DNA from: Cinnamomum chago
Lineage: Eukaryota > Streptophyta > Magnoliopsida > Laurales > Lauraceae
DNA length: 64,000 nt
Reading direction: 5' to 3'
Assembly: GCA_038049695.1 (NCBI GenBank)
Contig: CP142456.1
Coordinates: 19,558,501-19,622,500, forward strand
Made by a program: the position numbers and the translations under genes. How positions within the stretch are numbered: position 1 is the first letter of the stretch; every line of letters starts with the position of its first letter. Positions 23,016 to 34,200 of this stretch are shown one piece after another. The notes under the pieces are model-generated. The model worked only from the letters and a program-made list of their open reading frames with translations, made no database searches and had not been told where the DNA came from.

Positions 23016-23272
23016 ATACATGCATTAGCTTATATAGATAAATGATCATTTATCAATCTTAAATAAATGGAATTAATAAAATTAATAAAATTAATAAAAT
23101 CAAATTTGTGCCCAATACTCGACACAATTTGATTTGTGTGATGTGATTTGAACAAAAAAATATTTTGTGTTTTAATTCGAGTTATATGATTTGTATAAAA
23201 ATCAAGTTTGCATTTGAATATAATTAGGCTTGAATTTGAGTAAAATTCGGATTTGAATATGAGGTTAGATTG
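22594..23272. repeat. Fold-back (inverted-repeat) element with central (AT)n
   Basis: The left arm begins CAACCTAACCTCATATT. The right arm read in reverse begins CAATCTAACCTCATATT, and both continue through ATTCAAATGCAAACTTGATTTTTAT. Arms are about 110-150 bp and imperfect. A 30-bp (AT)n tract lies between them at 22983-23012. No target duplication is evident, so superfamily is not assigned. Confidence 0.65.
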
Positions 23273-25491
23273 ATCCTAGAGTGCAATCACATTTATGCAT
23301 TTATAGAAAATGAAAATGAACACATTTAGACAAAATTTCCACACCTTAATTATGCATGTGAGTGCAGCGACATGTGACCATGCATAAATGTTACGCATGT
23401 GGAACATCAACGTATGTAAATAAGTGCAAACAGATAACCCCTAAGGACGAGCACACAAAACTTGTTATATCACTCTACTTGAATTCATTGGGCTTAATTA
23501 CAACATAACATAATATGATGGTCCATAATATTGTTGACCATTTTAATAATGGCATCGTAATATGATGGTCCATATTCATCTGTGCACACCACCCAGACCA
23601 TCGCGAAAGGCAGGATCCCTCTGAATTTCACCAGGTCTGGTGCGAAGAACGCCATCAATTCACAGTGCACAAATAATGCATAAGAAAATCGTCATTGTCT
23701 ATTGGGGTTGTTTGTTTGCACTCATTCACCTGTATAAATGCTACTTAAATTTTGTTTGTGGTTCAGCGCACGTGCGTAAATAAGGTTATTTTCACATGAA
23801 ATTTTTTAATTACACACCTGTTAAGAATGCACCAGGAATGAATTCGGATCCTCTGACTTTGAGAAATCCTTAGTTAACTCAGTGGAACTCCACCATGGGC
23901 TCAACCCACTGAAAATCCGAGCAAAAAGGCCCACACAAAATTTCGGTTGACTTGTTCATAAGTAGTCAGGTGGCCCACAAAATTGGATATACGACTCCAC
24001 AAGAATTTTGTGGACAGTTATCACAAATATTCTAAGATCTAATTCAGCCCATCTCAACAAATATTTGAAATCAAATCTTATAAATTTTGAAGTAGTTAGT
24101 TGGTTGTATCCTCTCACTGAAATTCTCTGACATTTCTTGTGGGCATTCACGTGAAGGAGTATCTTTTATTTTCAATGGTTTTATCAGGGGCTGACAGTAG
24201 TATCCATATACTCGGATCTGGCTCATACCTGATCCTAAAAAATTGGGTTTGGATATTTATTTTGAAGTTTGAACCCTTTAATTTTTTAAGTGAACTGAAT
24301 GGGACACAGTAATATTTAGGTCTGAATCTAGGTCCATGTAGTTCCAAACCCACAGACCCTGATGCAAAATAGACGTCTATTATATGTTTCCTTATATGTA
24401 TATAGAATCAGAAATTTCCTGATGGGACCCCTTTTTTGCATGGTTCTTTTTTGCTGTCCATCCAATGCCTGCAACCTTGGATTTGACACTGATTCAACCA
24501 TTAATCATCATTAGATGAAGATTTAGAATTGTGATGCCTTTTTTGAGGATCATATATTAAGGGGTGGAATGATCCAGCACATTTGATATTTTGCACACCA
24601 TTAGGCCTCTCTTATCATTGAGATGGGCCAAGTGAGCCTCATAGGTGATAACCTATTTTGCATAGCATTATGCACGAACAGTTCTCACCAAAATAAAATT
24701 TTGCAGTAGCAGGCTTGTCTGTTTCATATAATTGCATTCATAGGAATGATTTTTTATAAATCATTAAAAACAAAGAATGGAAGGTGTATACCCAAAAATA
24801 CTGCCAAATAACCTACGCTTTATTGAAATAGAAGAATTAAGGAAAATGAGATATGATTACCTAGCGAGCACCCTAGTAATCCCAAGAAAGTCATAGTCTC
24901 ATCTACTTCACTACATTATGTCTTTCGATCCCTCTTCAATAGTCTTATGGTGGTCATTTGACCATGATTTTTTTTTATGTATACAATTTATGTGTATTTT
25001 ATGGAAACAAATGCGCCCATAGCGTACTAGGGAAAACCCTTGATGAGCATTGGCTCTCCTAAACTCTTGGTTTGACCATGTTATAATCAATCTGAGTGGA
25101 CTATAAAATAGAGAGCCCCCCTGAAGGTCATGGGTTCTGGCGTTGGCACCCATATTTTGAATGGACTTGACCATTGAGTTGACTGTCCACTCATTTTTTA
25201 CGGTGAAAATTTATTTGTTGCCGATTAAGTACTTAGGATGATGATCTAACCCTCCGTCACCATACATAAGACTGCCTTTTCTTGTAGGAGGGGGGTGGCA
25301 ATCCCTAGGTGGGCCCACATGAGCCGGTGCTTAGCATAAGGTGAGCAATGATACTTAGCAAGGGGGTCCTAGCGTACTAACATGTTTTATGTATTCAAAT
25401 ACATCGCATACATATATCCAGATTTTTGTGATTTAATACATCATTTTTCACTTAAAAAAAGAAAGAATTTAAACTAATATTCTAAGAATCC

Positions 25492-25528
<37 letters not shown>

Positions 25529-25621
25529 GTTTCTAATGGCATTTGGTAGGCAGGGAAAAAAACACTTTTTGGCGGCCGATTATCACAAAGTCACAATGTT
25601 GTACGAACAAGTGATAAACAA
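23273..25621. other. Intergenic stretch without supported genes
   Basis: No frame here resembles a known protein. A phrase TAATATGATGGTCCATA occurs twice (about 23511 and 23559). A 27-30-base A-run lies at about 25496-25524. Some AT-rich parts may be decayed transposon ends. Confidence 0.45.
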
Positions 25622-25631
25622 CTGAAATACT

Positions 25632-25905
25632 GTGGTTCCATGTATATCAATGTTGGGGATTTTCAAGGCTCATCAATGACATTTGGAACATTGCCAAGCC
25701 CTTTAAATGTATTAAGTTCTATTTTATTCATAGAGAATTTAATAGGGTGGCCATTTTATAACTTAGTTGAGCTCCTCGGCAAGTATCGGTTGTTTTGGGC
25801 CGGTTTTTTCCTACTTTGGCTCTTATCCAGTATGTATGGGATGTAGTTGTTTTGTTGTTCTCTTTAATGGAATTTTTCTTTACCAGAAAAAAAAAAAAAA
25901 AAAAA
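25632..25905 (+). mobile_element. Short A-tailed retroposon (LINE-like 3' end)
   Basis: A 274-bp insert ends in a ~19-base poly-A (25887-25905). The 10-bp sequence CTGAAATACT occurs just before it (25622-25631) and just after it (25908-25917), consistent with a target-site duplication. The 3' part has the pyrimidine-rich, TGTATGGGATG-type character of plant LINE 3' ends. No coding frame is assigned. Confidence 0.72.
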
Positions 25906-26254
25906 CCCTGAAATACTATGCATTTTTCCTTTAAATCCCAACAGTTAGACAGGCATTGTCATAAATAGATTTTGCTAGCAACAAGCATGGTCAGCATCTT
26001 TTACTTATCAACGGTCGTCATTGTCAACGTCGCTAGTGTTACCATGACTTATGAAGTGCCCTTTTTTTTAAGTAGGATGTGATTGGGACTGCAGTTTTAG
26101 ACTAATGGCTCTTTATAGTGCTTTGTTCTGGAAGCTCCTCCTGCCTCCTTGCTTTGGTTTACAGAAACAAATGCAAACGCCGGAGAGTCAAAAGGAGTGA
26201 GAACTAGGCTTACAAATATCAGCAATTAATATATATATATATATATATTTAGGT

Positions 26255-26697
26255 GAGGATTTTATGGATAAAAGCCACATAGGACCTCATACAACTGATG
26301 AGGTCCCAGTAGCACAGTATAAAAGGGAGAGGTCCTCTTGGTGTATTTTTATCTCTCTCTCCTCTCCCTCCATGACGATCCTCTCTCCTCCTCCGACGAA
26401 TACGACCCCATGCTCGCCGCCCTCCATTCCTTCGTATTCTCCTTCTCTTTACTTCCCCTGGCCCCATCCACTGCTCTGGAGCAGCACCAGCAACGAAGAG
26501 AGAAAAACCCACTTTCTATTTGAGTTTTGCAAACAAATAGCAACCACTACAGAATGGTTGATATCGATCATATTGCCAAATGATAAAAAAGGAGAAGATA
26601 AAAACACACCTAGAGGACCCCTCCCATCTATACCGTGCTACTGGGACCTTATCAGTGGTATGGGATCCTATGGGGCTTTTACTCGTAAAATCCTTTT
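26255..26697. mobile_element. Non-autonomous TIR element with ~100-bp inverted ends
   Basis: The left arm 26255-26353 and right arm 26597-26697 are inverted copies. Shared phrases include GGATTTTA, TAAAAGCC.CATAGGA, GAGGTCCCAGTAGCAC/AAGGTCCCAGTAGCAC and GAGGTCCTCT.GGTGT. The ~240-bp interior is GC-richer (26360-26490) than anything nearby and reads open in two frames. It could be a captured gene fragment, but I do not recognise a protein. A TATAAAA motif lies in the left arm at about 26317. I could not find a clean target duplication. Best guess: a small Mutator-like element. Confidence 0.65.
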
Positions 26698-27830
26698 TTC
26701 AAATTTAATGGAAAAGGAATTAAGAAGAAGTGGAGCATGAATACCCAACTATCACCTAATTAATCAAATGCTGGGAAAGTCAGGTTATAATCTCCATCTA
26801 TGATCTCTACCCTGTATCATTCTTCATTCACCTCTTTAATATTTCTTTTTTGAAATCTATTTACCTTGAATACGTAGGAATTAAATTACATGCAAGCATA
26901 CTTAGGTCCACAGTGTTTTTTGAGGGATTTTTTTTTATGGGAAATACACTAAACTTTTTAGTCAATGAAATAGAAAGCATAAATCTATATATTATTTGAT
27001 GATTATTTATAATTTTTCATTTGATCTTTTCTTTATATTTACAAGAATTCTGGATTCATGGAGCCTCGTATTCTACACCATGTCCCTAGCGTATGGAGCA
27101 CTTTTAAAATACATTTGTCATAAATGCTAGGAATTCAAATACATGTAAACAAATGGGCCTTAGAATTCCTATAAACTTAATTCCACAAAGGCAAACGGGT
27201 TCTATAAGAAAAGTCCGAGTATGATCGCATAGCCAAGATTTTCCTAAGACAATAAAAAAATTTATTATCTTGTCAAAGGCCACCACTCTCAGGCCCAACT
27301 TAAAGCATCATATCAGGGGATGTTCCATGCTGAGATTCACAAATGAGCCCACAGTAGTGTCCCTCATGTCATAAAAACAATCAAAGATTTTACCAAAAAA
27401 GCTTTTAAATTCTAAAAAAGAGTGACGGATGGCTCAGACACTTCATAACAAGGCAGAGGCCCCTATTTCAACGATATATCATGGAATAACTCAACATTTT
27501 ATGATATTAAGAAAACCCGATAAGCAATTTTCACAAAAAAAAAAAAAAAAAAACCCATAATATCATGGAATAACTAAATATTTTATAATATCGTGGAATT
27601 GAGGAAAATTTGTGAAAGCCTCCTGCGGTCATTATAATCATTTTCCTCAACTTTGATAAGAGCTTTTAACCATATAAATCTCAAAAAGAAAAAAAAAAGA
27701 GCCAGGCTAATTAAGAATTATGATAAATGCCAATTTATGAGAGTGTGTGAATAAATTAGTTTAATTACACATGTGCCCAATCACAACAACTCAAAAGGAG
27801 GTGCTTTTAAGTTAGGTTAGATTCCGGTCA

Positions 27831-27842
27831 TATAAATAAATA
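27831..27842 (+). promoter_or_regulatory. Putative TATA box of the GAUT gene
   Basis: TATAAATAAATA lies about 300 bp upstream of the start codon, with no other comparable TATA motif between here and the ATG. The leader that would follow is CT- and GA-rich with no long ORF. The transcription start is inferred to be about 27860; there is no direct evidence. Confidence 0.5.
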
Positions 27843-27924
27843 TTCATCATTCATTCATTTTCAATAAAACATCAACATCTCCATCATCCTAACATTTGAA
27901 AAACTCTCTCGTTATCAGCTCCCA

Positions 27925-27936
27925 ATGAGAAACTGA
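27925..27936 (+). promoter_or_regulatory. uORF 1 in GAUT leader
   Basis: ATG AGA AAC TGA is a three-residue upstream ORF in the predicted 5' UTR. The context CCCAATGA is weak for initiation at +4. It would lie about 200 bases before the main ATG and may tune translation if transcribed. Confidence 0.45.
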
Positions 27937-28076
27937 GGACCGAGAGAGACACGGACACAATCACAAAGTGACAAACAAACACCACCTCTTTCAAAACTCG
28001 AATTTTTCCAATCGGCAAGAGTCAAGCAACCCCAAAAGAAGAGAGAGAAGACAGAGAGGATTTTTTTTTCTTCCAA

Positions 28077-28082
28077 ATGTGA
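28077..28082 (+). promoter_or_regulatory. Start-stop uORF (ATGTGA) in GAUT leader
   Basis: ATG is followed directly by TGA, 57 bases upstream of the main start and with A at -3. Start-stop elements are known to stall or divert scanning ribosomes in plant mRNAs. Its relevance here depends on the true transcription start. Confidence 0.45.
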
Positions 28083-28139
28083 TCTCTTCTGCAGAGAAGA
28101 GGGTGAGAAGGAATAAAACCTATAAAAAGCGATTCTTGG

Positions 28140-28254
28140 ATGAAGATGGTTGCAAGAGGCGAGAGGATTCTCATAATCTTGTTGCTCTCTCTTACTGTCT
28201 TCACTCCTGTTCTCTTTCTCTCGCGGAGGATCGCAAATTCCACATCTTCTATTG
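28140..28254 (+). CDS. GAUT exon 1: start codon and membrane anchor
   Basis: It encodes 38 codons plus one base, opening [15 protein letters not shown] 28140 is preferred over ATG 28146 because the family starts MK followed by a basic stretch. The donor is ATTG|GTGATT. Confidence 0.88.
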
Positions 28255-31200
28255 GTGATTCAAATATTTTTTTTTTTTTAATTTCTTTGTCTGCCTCTGA
28301 TTTCTACATGGGTTTCTCTGCTTGATTCTTGATTTTGATTTTTTTTTGCGCAGCGGATAAGGAATTCGTTGAGGACCTCAACAGCATTGTAAGATTTTCC
28401 TTTTTTGTCTGAGATGTTGTTGTTGTTGTTCTTGCTTGTTTGATTTGATTGGTTTTTGGGTTGATTATGGTTTTTTAGGAGATATTGATGGTGGGTTTTG
28501 TTTTTTAATGCAGAAACACACACCGGATCCTGTGAAACTAGAGGCAGTTGGACAGGTTTTTTTTTATTTTATTTTATTTTTGTTTATGCATTTTTTTTTT
28601 TTTATATGTTGAAAAATTTTATCATTCGAAGTTCGTATTTCCATTTGCCTCTACCGTGATCGATGATATGGGGGATTATATTTACTTATAGTTTTGATTT
28701 TATTTTTATTTTTATTTTTATTTTAGATGTGAAGGAAGAAAGAGAAAACTTTAAAATAATGTGTAATGGGATAATTTGTTTATGTAAAGATATATTTAAC
28801 ACTTATTTGATATAAAGATAGAAATGAACAAAGATGGAATGGTGGTCTGGTATTCTAGTGCGAAATGAATGAGAAGGATGACCGCTGATTATGGTTTCAC
28901 CACTATGCACTTGGTGAAGTAAGATAGGACTGTGTTATTTTGGATTAAGATTGAATGGCATGGAAATACTCTGACCGATGTGATATTCACTGTTGAATTA
29001 GGTTCAGTTGCTAAATTTCTTGGGCCATTTAATAGATTTTTTTTAATGGCAACAGGAACTAGGTTATATTGATAGAAGCAGTACAAAGCTATACAGTACA
29101 AGATAAATACGCGAATTACAAAACAATATACTGATATACTCTTTACATGTTCTGGCCTACCAACCTATACATACATGATACATGAGCTGCTCTAATGAGT
29201 TATAATTGAGTCCAAATCAACTCCTTGTCTCGCCATGGTATTTGCCTCTTGATTATTCTCTATACATGTCCAGGATACCACATTCATATTTGTGCACAAA
29301 TCCCATATCTTCCTTAAGGTGTTAGCCATCTGCATGGCTCTCCCCCTTTCTTCTAGCCAATTGAATTGCATTTTTCAATTCTCTAGGTGGCATGGTAACC
29401 TTGATAAAAGTTTGCTTGTCTGATCTTCTGGTGTACTATATGTCTCTTTTTGTGGTGCCTGTAGCAGTCAGAGAGAGGTTGGATCGTTTGAGAAGGGAAT
29501 TTTTATGGCAAGGCAGTGGCAACATGAAAAAATTACAACTTATGCAGTGGGAAAATGTGATCAAATCCAAAGCGGTGGGAGGTTTGGGGCTAGGCAAATT
29601 GTATTGGAAAAATTTGGTCCTTGTTGGCAAAGAGGTAGTGGGGGTTTGGGGTAGAGTGGGAGGCTCTGTGGGCGTCTAGCAGAGAGGAGTTCAATAGCCT
29701 TAGGGTTGACAGCATTACACATACTTGGGAGGCCTCTCTTCACTGCGTGTTCTAGAAAGAAAGCATTCCTGTGTCTTGGTCCCCTCCTTCCAATACTTAG
29801 AGATGAGAAATTGGTTGTGTTTGGTTATTATGGGATTCTCTTGGTTGTTTAACCAAGGGTTTTTAACTACTTATCCCTGAGTACATGTTGAAATCTCTTC
29901 TTGGTTCTCACACATCATGGTAAATTTACCTTTCAATATGCATTATGCAGCTCTCCCCCAAAAGTCCTCTTTCCTAACTTTTGTTAGGTTGGGTAGGCAT
30001 TGGTCATTGTTAGGTTGGTTAAACTTGGAAACAAAATGACTTTAGGCAGATAACTCCGCTGACGGTATCCACCTTCAAATCTTAACATATTGATTCTCTC
30101 TACATATAGATACACTGTATTTGTGACTCAGATGACCAACTGAGTCTCATACAAGTTCTTCTCAAGAGGAATACTCCACATCAATATTTTCCCCCGATAC
30201 ACTCATATAACATTAACTAATTAAAACTCCCCTGTGAAGAGCGACTTTATATGATTATCCATACTTGATGAATGATGATAGCGAACTCATCCCCTTCCCA
30301 CACATCATCCCCAAATCTTATTGGACTCCCTTTTTCCCACCAAATAACTAACAATCCTTGAAAAGAATATTTCAAACTTAGAATCAAACACCCCTACCTT
30401 GAGAAACCATTTCACACCTTTAATCCCTTTGACTGGGGTACTCTAGCTGGCTCCCACTCCCTTTGATTCTTATTCTTCTTCCTAACCCTAAACCTCCCTG
30501 CGTCTTTGATTTTGACACCTCCCAATTAACTATATGAACTTACCTTTTTCTTTATTCCCTTCTTGCGAAAGTCTTTGTATTTGCTTTTGAAATTGAAATT
30601 CTGGATAGTGATAAACAGTAAATTGGGAGATTTACCATTGTTGCTTAAGTAAGGGTTATTCATTACCTCAATTAGAGATCTCCTTTTCCATGCTTGTTGC
30701 TACTTACCTTCCAATCCTCTGGACTACCATATTGCACGTTGCTGCTGATCTTGGATTTGCTTTTAATGGAATCCAAAATATTTCTTGAGGGCTACTTTGC
30801 ATTAATATTATTTAGTGAAGCAAGATCTATCACTTTTATACTTCTATCCCCACTCCTACCATGATGTTCTTTCTTAAAGTTATTTTCTGGCTTGAAACTG
30901 TTTCAAATCATCTGAGCATTCCTTTCACATTTTCTACCTCTAGCATAGAAGTGTCACAGACGTGTCATCCACAGATTGAAGATGAATGATATGTGTACCT
31001 ATTTTGTCTATTTCAAATCCTTTTTACGTGCTTTTCACTATAAGCCCTTTCCGTTTCCATAGCCTTCCGCCATGATTGTGAACAAGAAAAGTGAAAGCAG
31101 CTCTCCTTGTCTAGTACCCATTTTGCCTTTGAAAGGAGAACCCTTCACTGACAATGAAAAGAAAAGGATACACAATCATTCCTTTATCTGTCCCTCCACT

Positions 31201-34200
31201 TTTGTACAGAACCCATTCTATGAAGCATGTAGCACTAAAGTCCCATTCCACAAGATCTTAAGCCTTTCTTCCATATTAACTACAAATTTGGTCCCTTCCT
31301 TCTTAACTTACTCCCAATAATGAATTGCCTCATTTGCTATCAGCACCCCATCCAAAGTCTGTGTACCTTTGACAAATGACCCTGGAGTTAAGCTAATATA
31401 TGATGCATATCTACATGAATCCTATTAGATAGGATCTTCACCAATAATTTGTAATTGCACCCCACTAAACTGTCTGTACTCCCTGAGTTCAATTGGGTTT
31501 TCTCCTTCCATATCAAGGCTATAAATGTAGAATTCAACCTCTTGTTAAGTTCTCCTTTATCATTTCTAGAGTTCCCCTTCAAGGATTTCCAGCTTGCCTT
31601 TGTAAAGGAAGAACTAAAGCCATCGAGACCCAGATATTTGTCTTGGTCAATGTTTTAAAAACTTCATATGAAGGTCTCTCTCCAACCAATCTGCTTTGTC
31701 TACTGTAAATGCCTAATCAATGCCATCTAAAGTTGCATGTACATATTCTTCCTCCACGAATAGTCTTAAGAAATGCTTCTTTATACCCTCCTTTATTTCA
31801 ATAGGATGCATTTTTCTTTCTGATGGGAATATTATTATTGGCAGTGAATCATTCTCTCCTTGCATTAGCCATGCTGTGGAGGAATTTATGTTCATCCTTC
31901 TTCTTTAAGCCATTTAATCTACGACTTCTGCCTCCACAAGCTTTCATCATTTCTTGTACTTATCCCTAATTCCTTTTTTAACGAGCCTCTCTAATTCTAT
32001 GTTTTTTTTTTTAGCAAACCTCTCTACTCGTGAATTTACCGTCAGCACATCTTCACATTTCCTTTAATCTTTCATGCTCTTCTTTGTACCATTTAGGTTC
32101 TCTTTTAGCTTTTAAGACTTTTTTTTTACAAGTTTGAAGCCTACCTACCTTTCGACGTTGGAATTGGGACCACCAGTTGTGTGATATCAAGCATGACTAG
32201 TGCATAATCCAAAATTTTCTTGCGTATCATAATTATACTTGACCCCCGTTGAAACGCTCCTTCCAATCTTTAGAGATGAGAAATTGGTTGAGTTTGGTCA
32301 TCATGGGTTTCTCTTGGTTGTCACGTGGGCTACACAATAACAACGGGATCGGAACCCGCTCCAATACCATGTAATGAACCATATACCAACTCAAAAGCTT
32401 AAGCTCAAAGGTGGAAGGCCCAAACAGGTATATATGAAGCCTTGCCAAGGTCATTACTTAGGCGATTACTTTACCACCACTCACACACCATGGTAAATTT
32501 ACCTTTCAATATGCATTATGCAGCTCTCCCCAAAAAGTTCTCTTTCTGAACCTTTGTTAGGTTGGGTAGGCATTGGTCATTACCCATATGAAACCATCTT
32601 CTTCACATACGTTGATATAGAGAACTACAATATGTTTGGTTCAATCATCACCTCTTCTTCATTGCACATGATATCAAGCTCTTTGGACACCCCTTGTGAA
32701 GAGCTGTCAACATATGCATCCGCACCCTATCGAGCCACATAGCTCTCTTGCAATTCTTTGGTTCACCTCAGTTAATTCTGAAAATTCACCCACAAAAGCA
32801 ACACCCAACTCCTAATTTAAGCATAACATTACAATAAATTAACAAAGAAGAATGAGAAAAACCCTCTTTTGCCAAAAGATCTGCCTCTGAATTAGCAGTC
32901 CTACATGGGTGAAGGAAATATCCATGTCCTTGGCTAAGTCAAGGACCTTGTTCACTACACCCACAAATGCCAAGGATCTTTGCACACGCCTGAAGCCCAC
33001 ATTATGGATTAAGTCAAGTCTCCTACTACCAAAACATGACACAAATCTAGATGAGAGGCTGCACGTATACTGATCTGCAACACATCCATCTCTGCCCTAT
33101 TGATAGAGCAGTAACCTACACAACCCAAAAAGAGTTAAGAACAGAGCCCAAACTTATCTCGAAGAAGATCAACATCCTTGCTGGCTCCAGATTGCCATCC
33201 ACACTCCCATCAAAATTCCAAATCACATAATAATAGGAAACCTAATCATCATCTAACACTAGCCTAATGTAACTCAAATCTAATATAATCTCATCTAAGA
33301 TTACTCATCCTTTCCATATCCAACCTTTTCACTAATATTCTTTAATACTCCTTTGCAATCAAATGGTCCTTTAAAGAAAGGATCGTGTGATTGGTTACAT
33401 AATTATATTTTCCTTTGATCTCAATTGATGTCTCGCCAAAATGTCCATTGTGTTTTGCTAGTTATTGAAAGTCCGGGATCCAAACCCTAGAGCGGGTGGG
33501 GGGCTCAATATTTAGACCAATTTTAAATTTCTATGTCCAATTATGCTTTGGTGAGGGTCAATTAATTTGAATACATGTGATGTCTCTAAGAAGTACATAA
33601 ACATATGATCTAAACATCAAGCATATAATCAATAACCATACATATCAACCATAAGCATAGATTATGAGCATCAACCATACACAAGTGATCATCCACCTTA
33701 AGACAAAAAATTTATAGTGGTTCGGCAAAACATGCCTACATCCACTCCCGGTTTCCCTACCGGATTTTCCACTATCTCAATTTGACGTTTAGGCTCACCT
33801 CTAACCTTACAATCACTTATGCTTTTTCAAAGGCTTAGCATTAACCTTTACAACCACTTGTGCTTTTCAAGGCTTAGCAATGACCTTTACAACATGATAT
33901 ATATATATTTTTCTCTCAACTCTATGCCTAAGAATGCACTAAGAGAGATGCATTTAAGTACATATTAATGCCTCTTAACATAGGCTGATATAAAAATGAA
34001 ATCTTAATTCAAAGCATATGCATAGTGAGTACAAAGATCTATGAATGATGCATATACTTGAAACCCTCTATCTCTTTTTGAAATTGAATGTTCAAAAATG
34101 ATGCAAAGGTGAAAATCATAAATGAGAGACAGAGAAATTAAATGATGCACACATGTTTAAAATGATGAATAAACTAGTTTTTGAAAATGCAACCTAAGTC

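Noticed and set aside
24911-25174. Minus-strand 87-codon frame that looks like a short protein
   Set aside because: No recognisable domain or neighbour support. A tRNA-like box B was looked for around 25130 and not found, so a SINE was not called either.
27968-28258. Open frame overlapping the GAUT leader and exon 1 in another phase
   Set aside because: It begins at GTG, not ATG, and reads through the GAUT exon out of frame; composition is that of a 5' UTR.
33223-33345. Possible complete left LTR pairing with 36078-36370
   Set aside because: Only about 120 bp is shared and no TSD is found, so precise LTR borders are not claimed.
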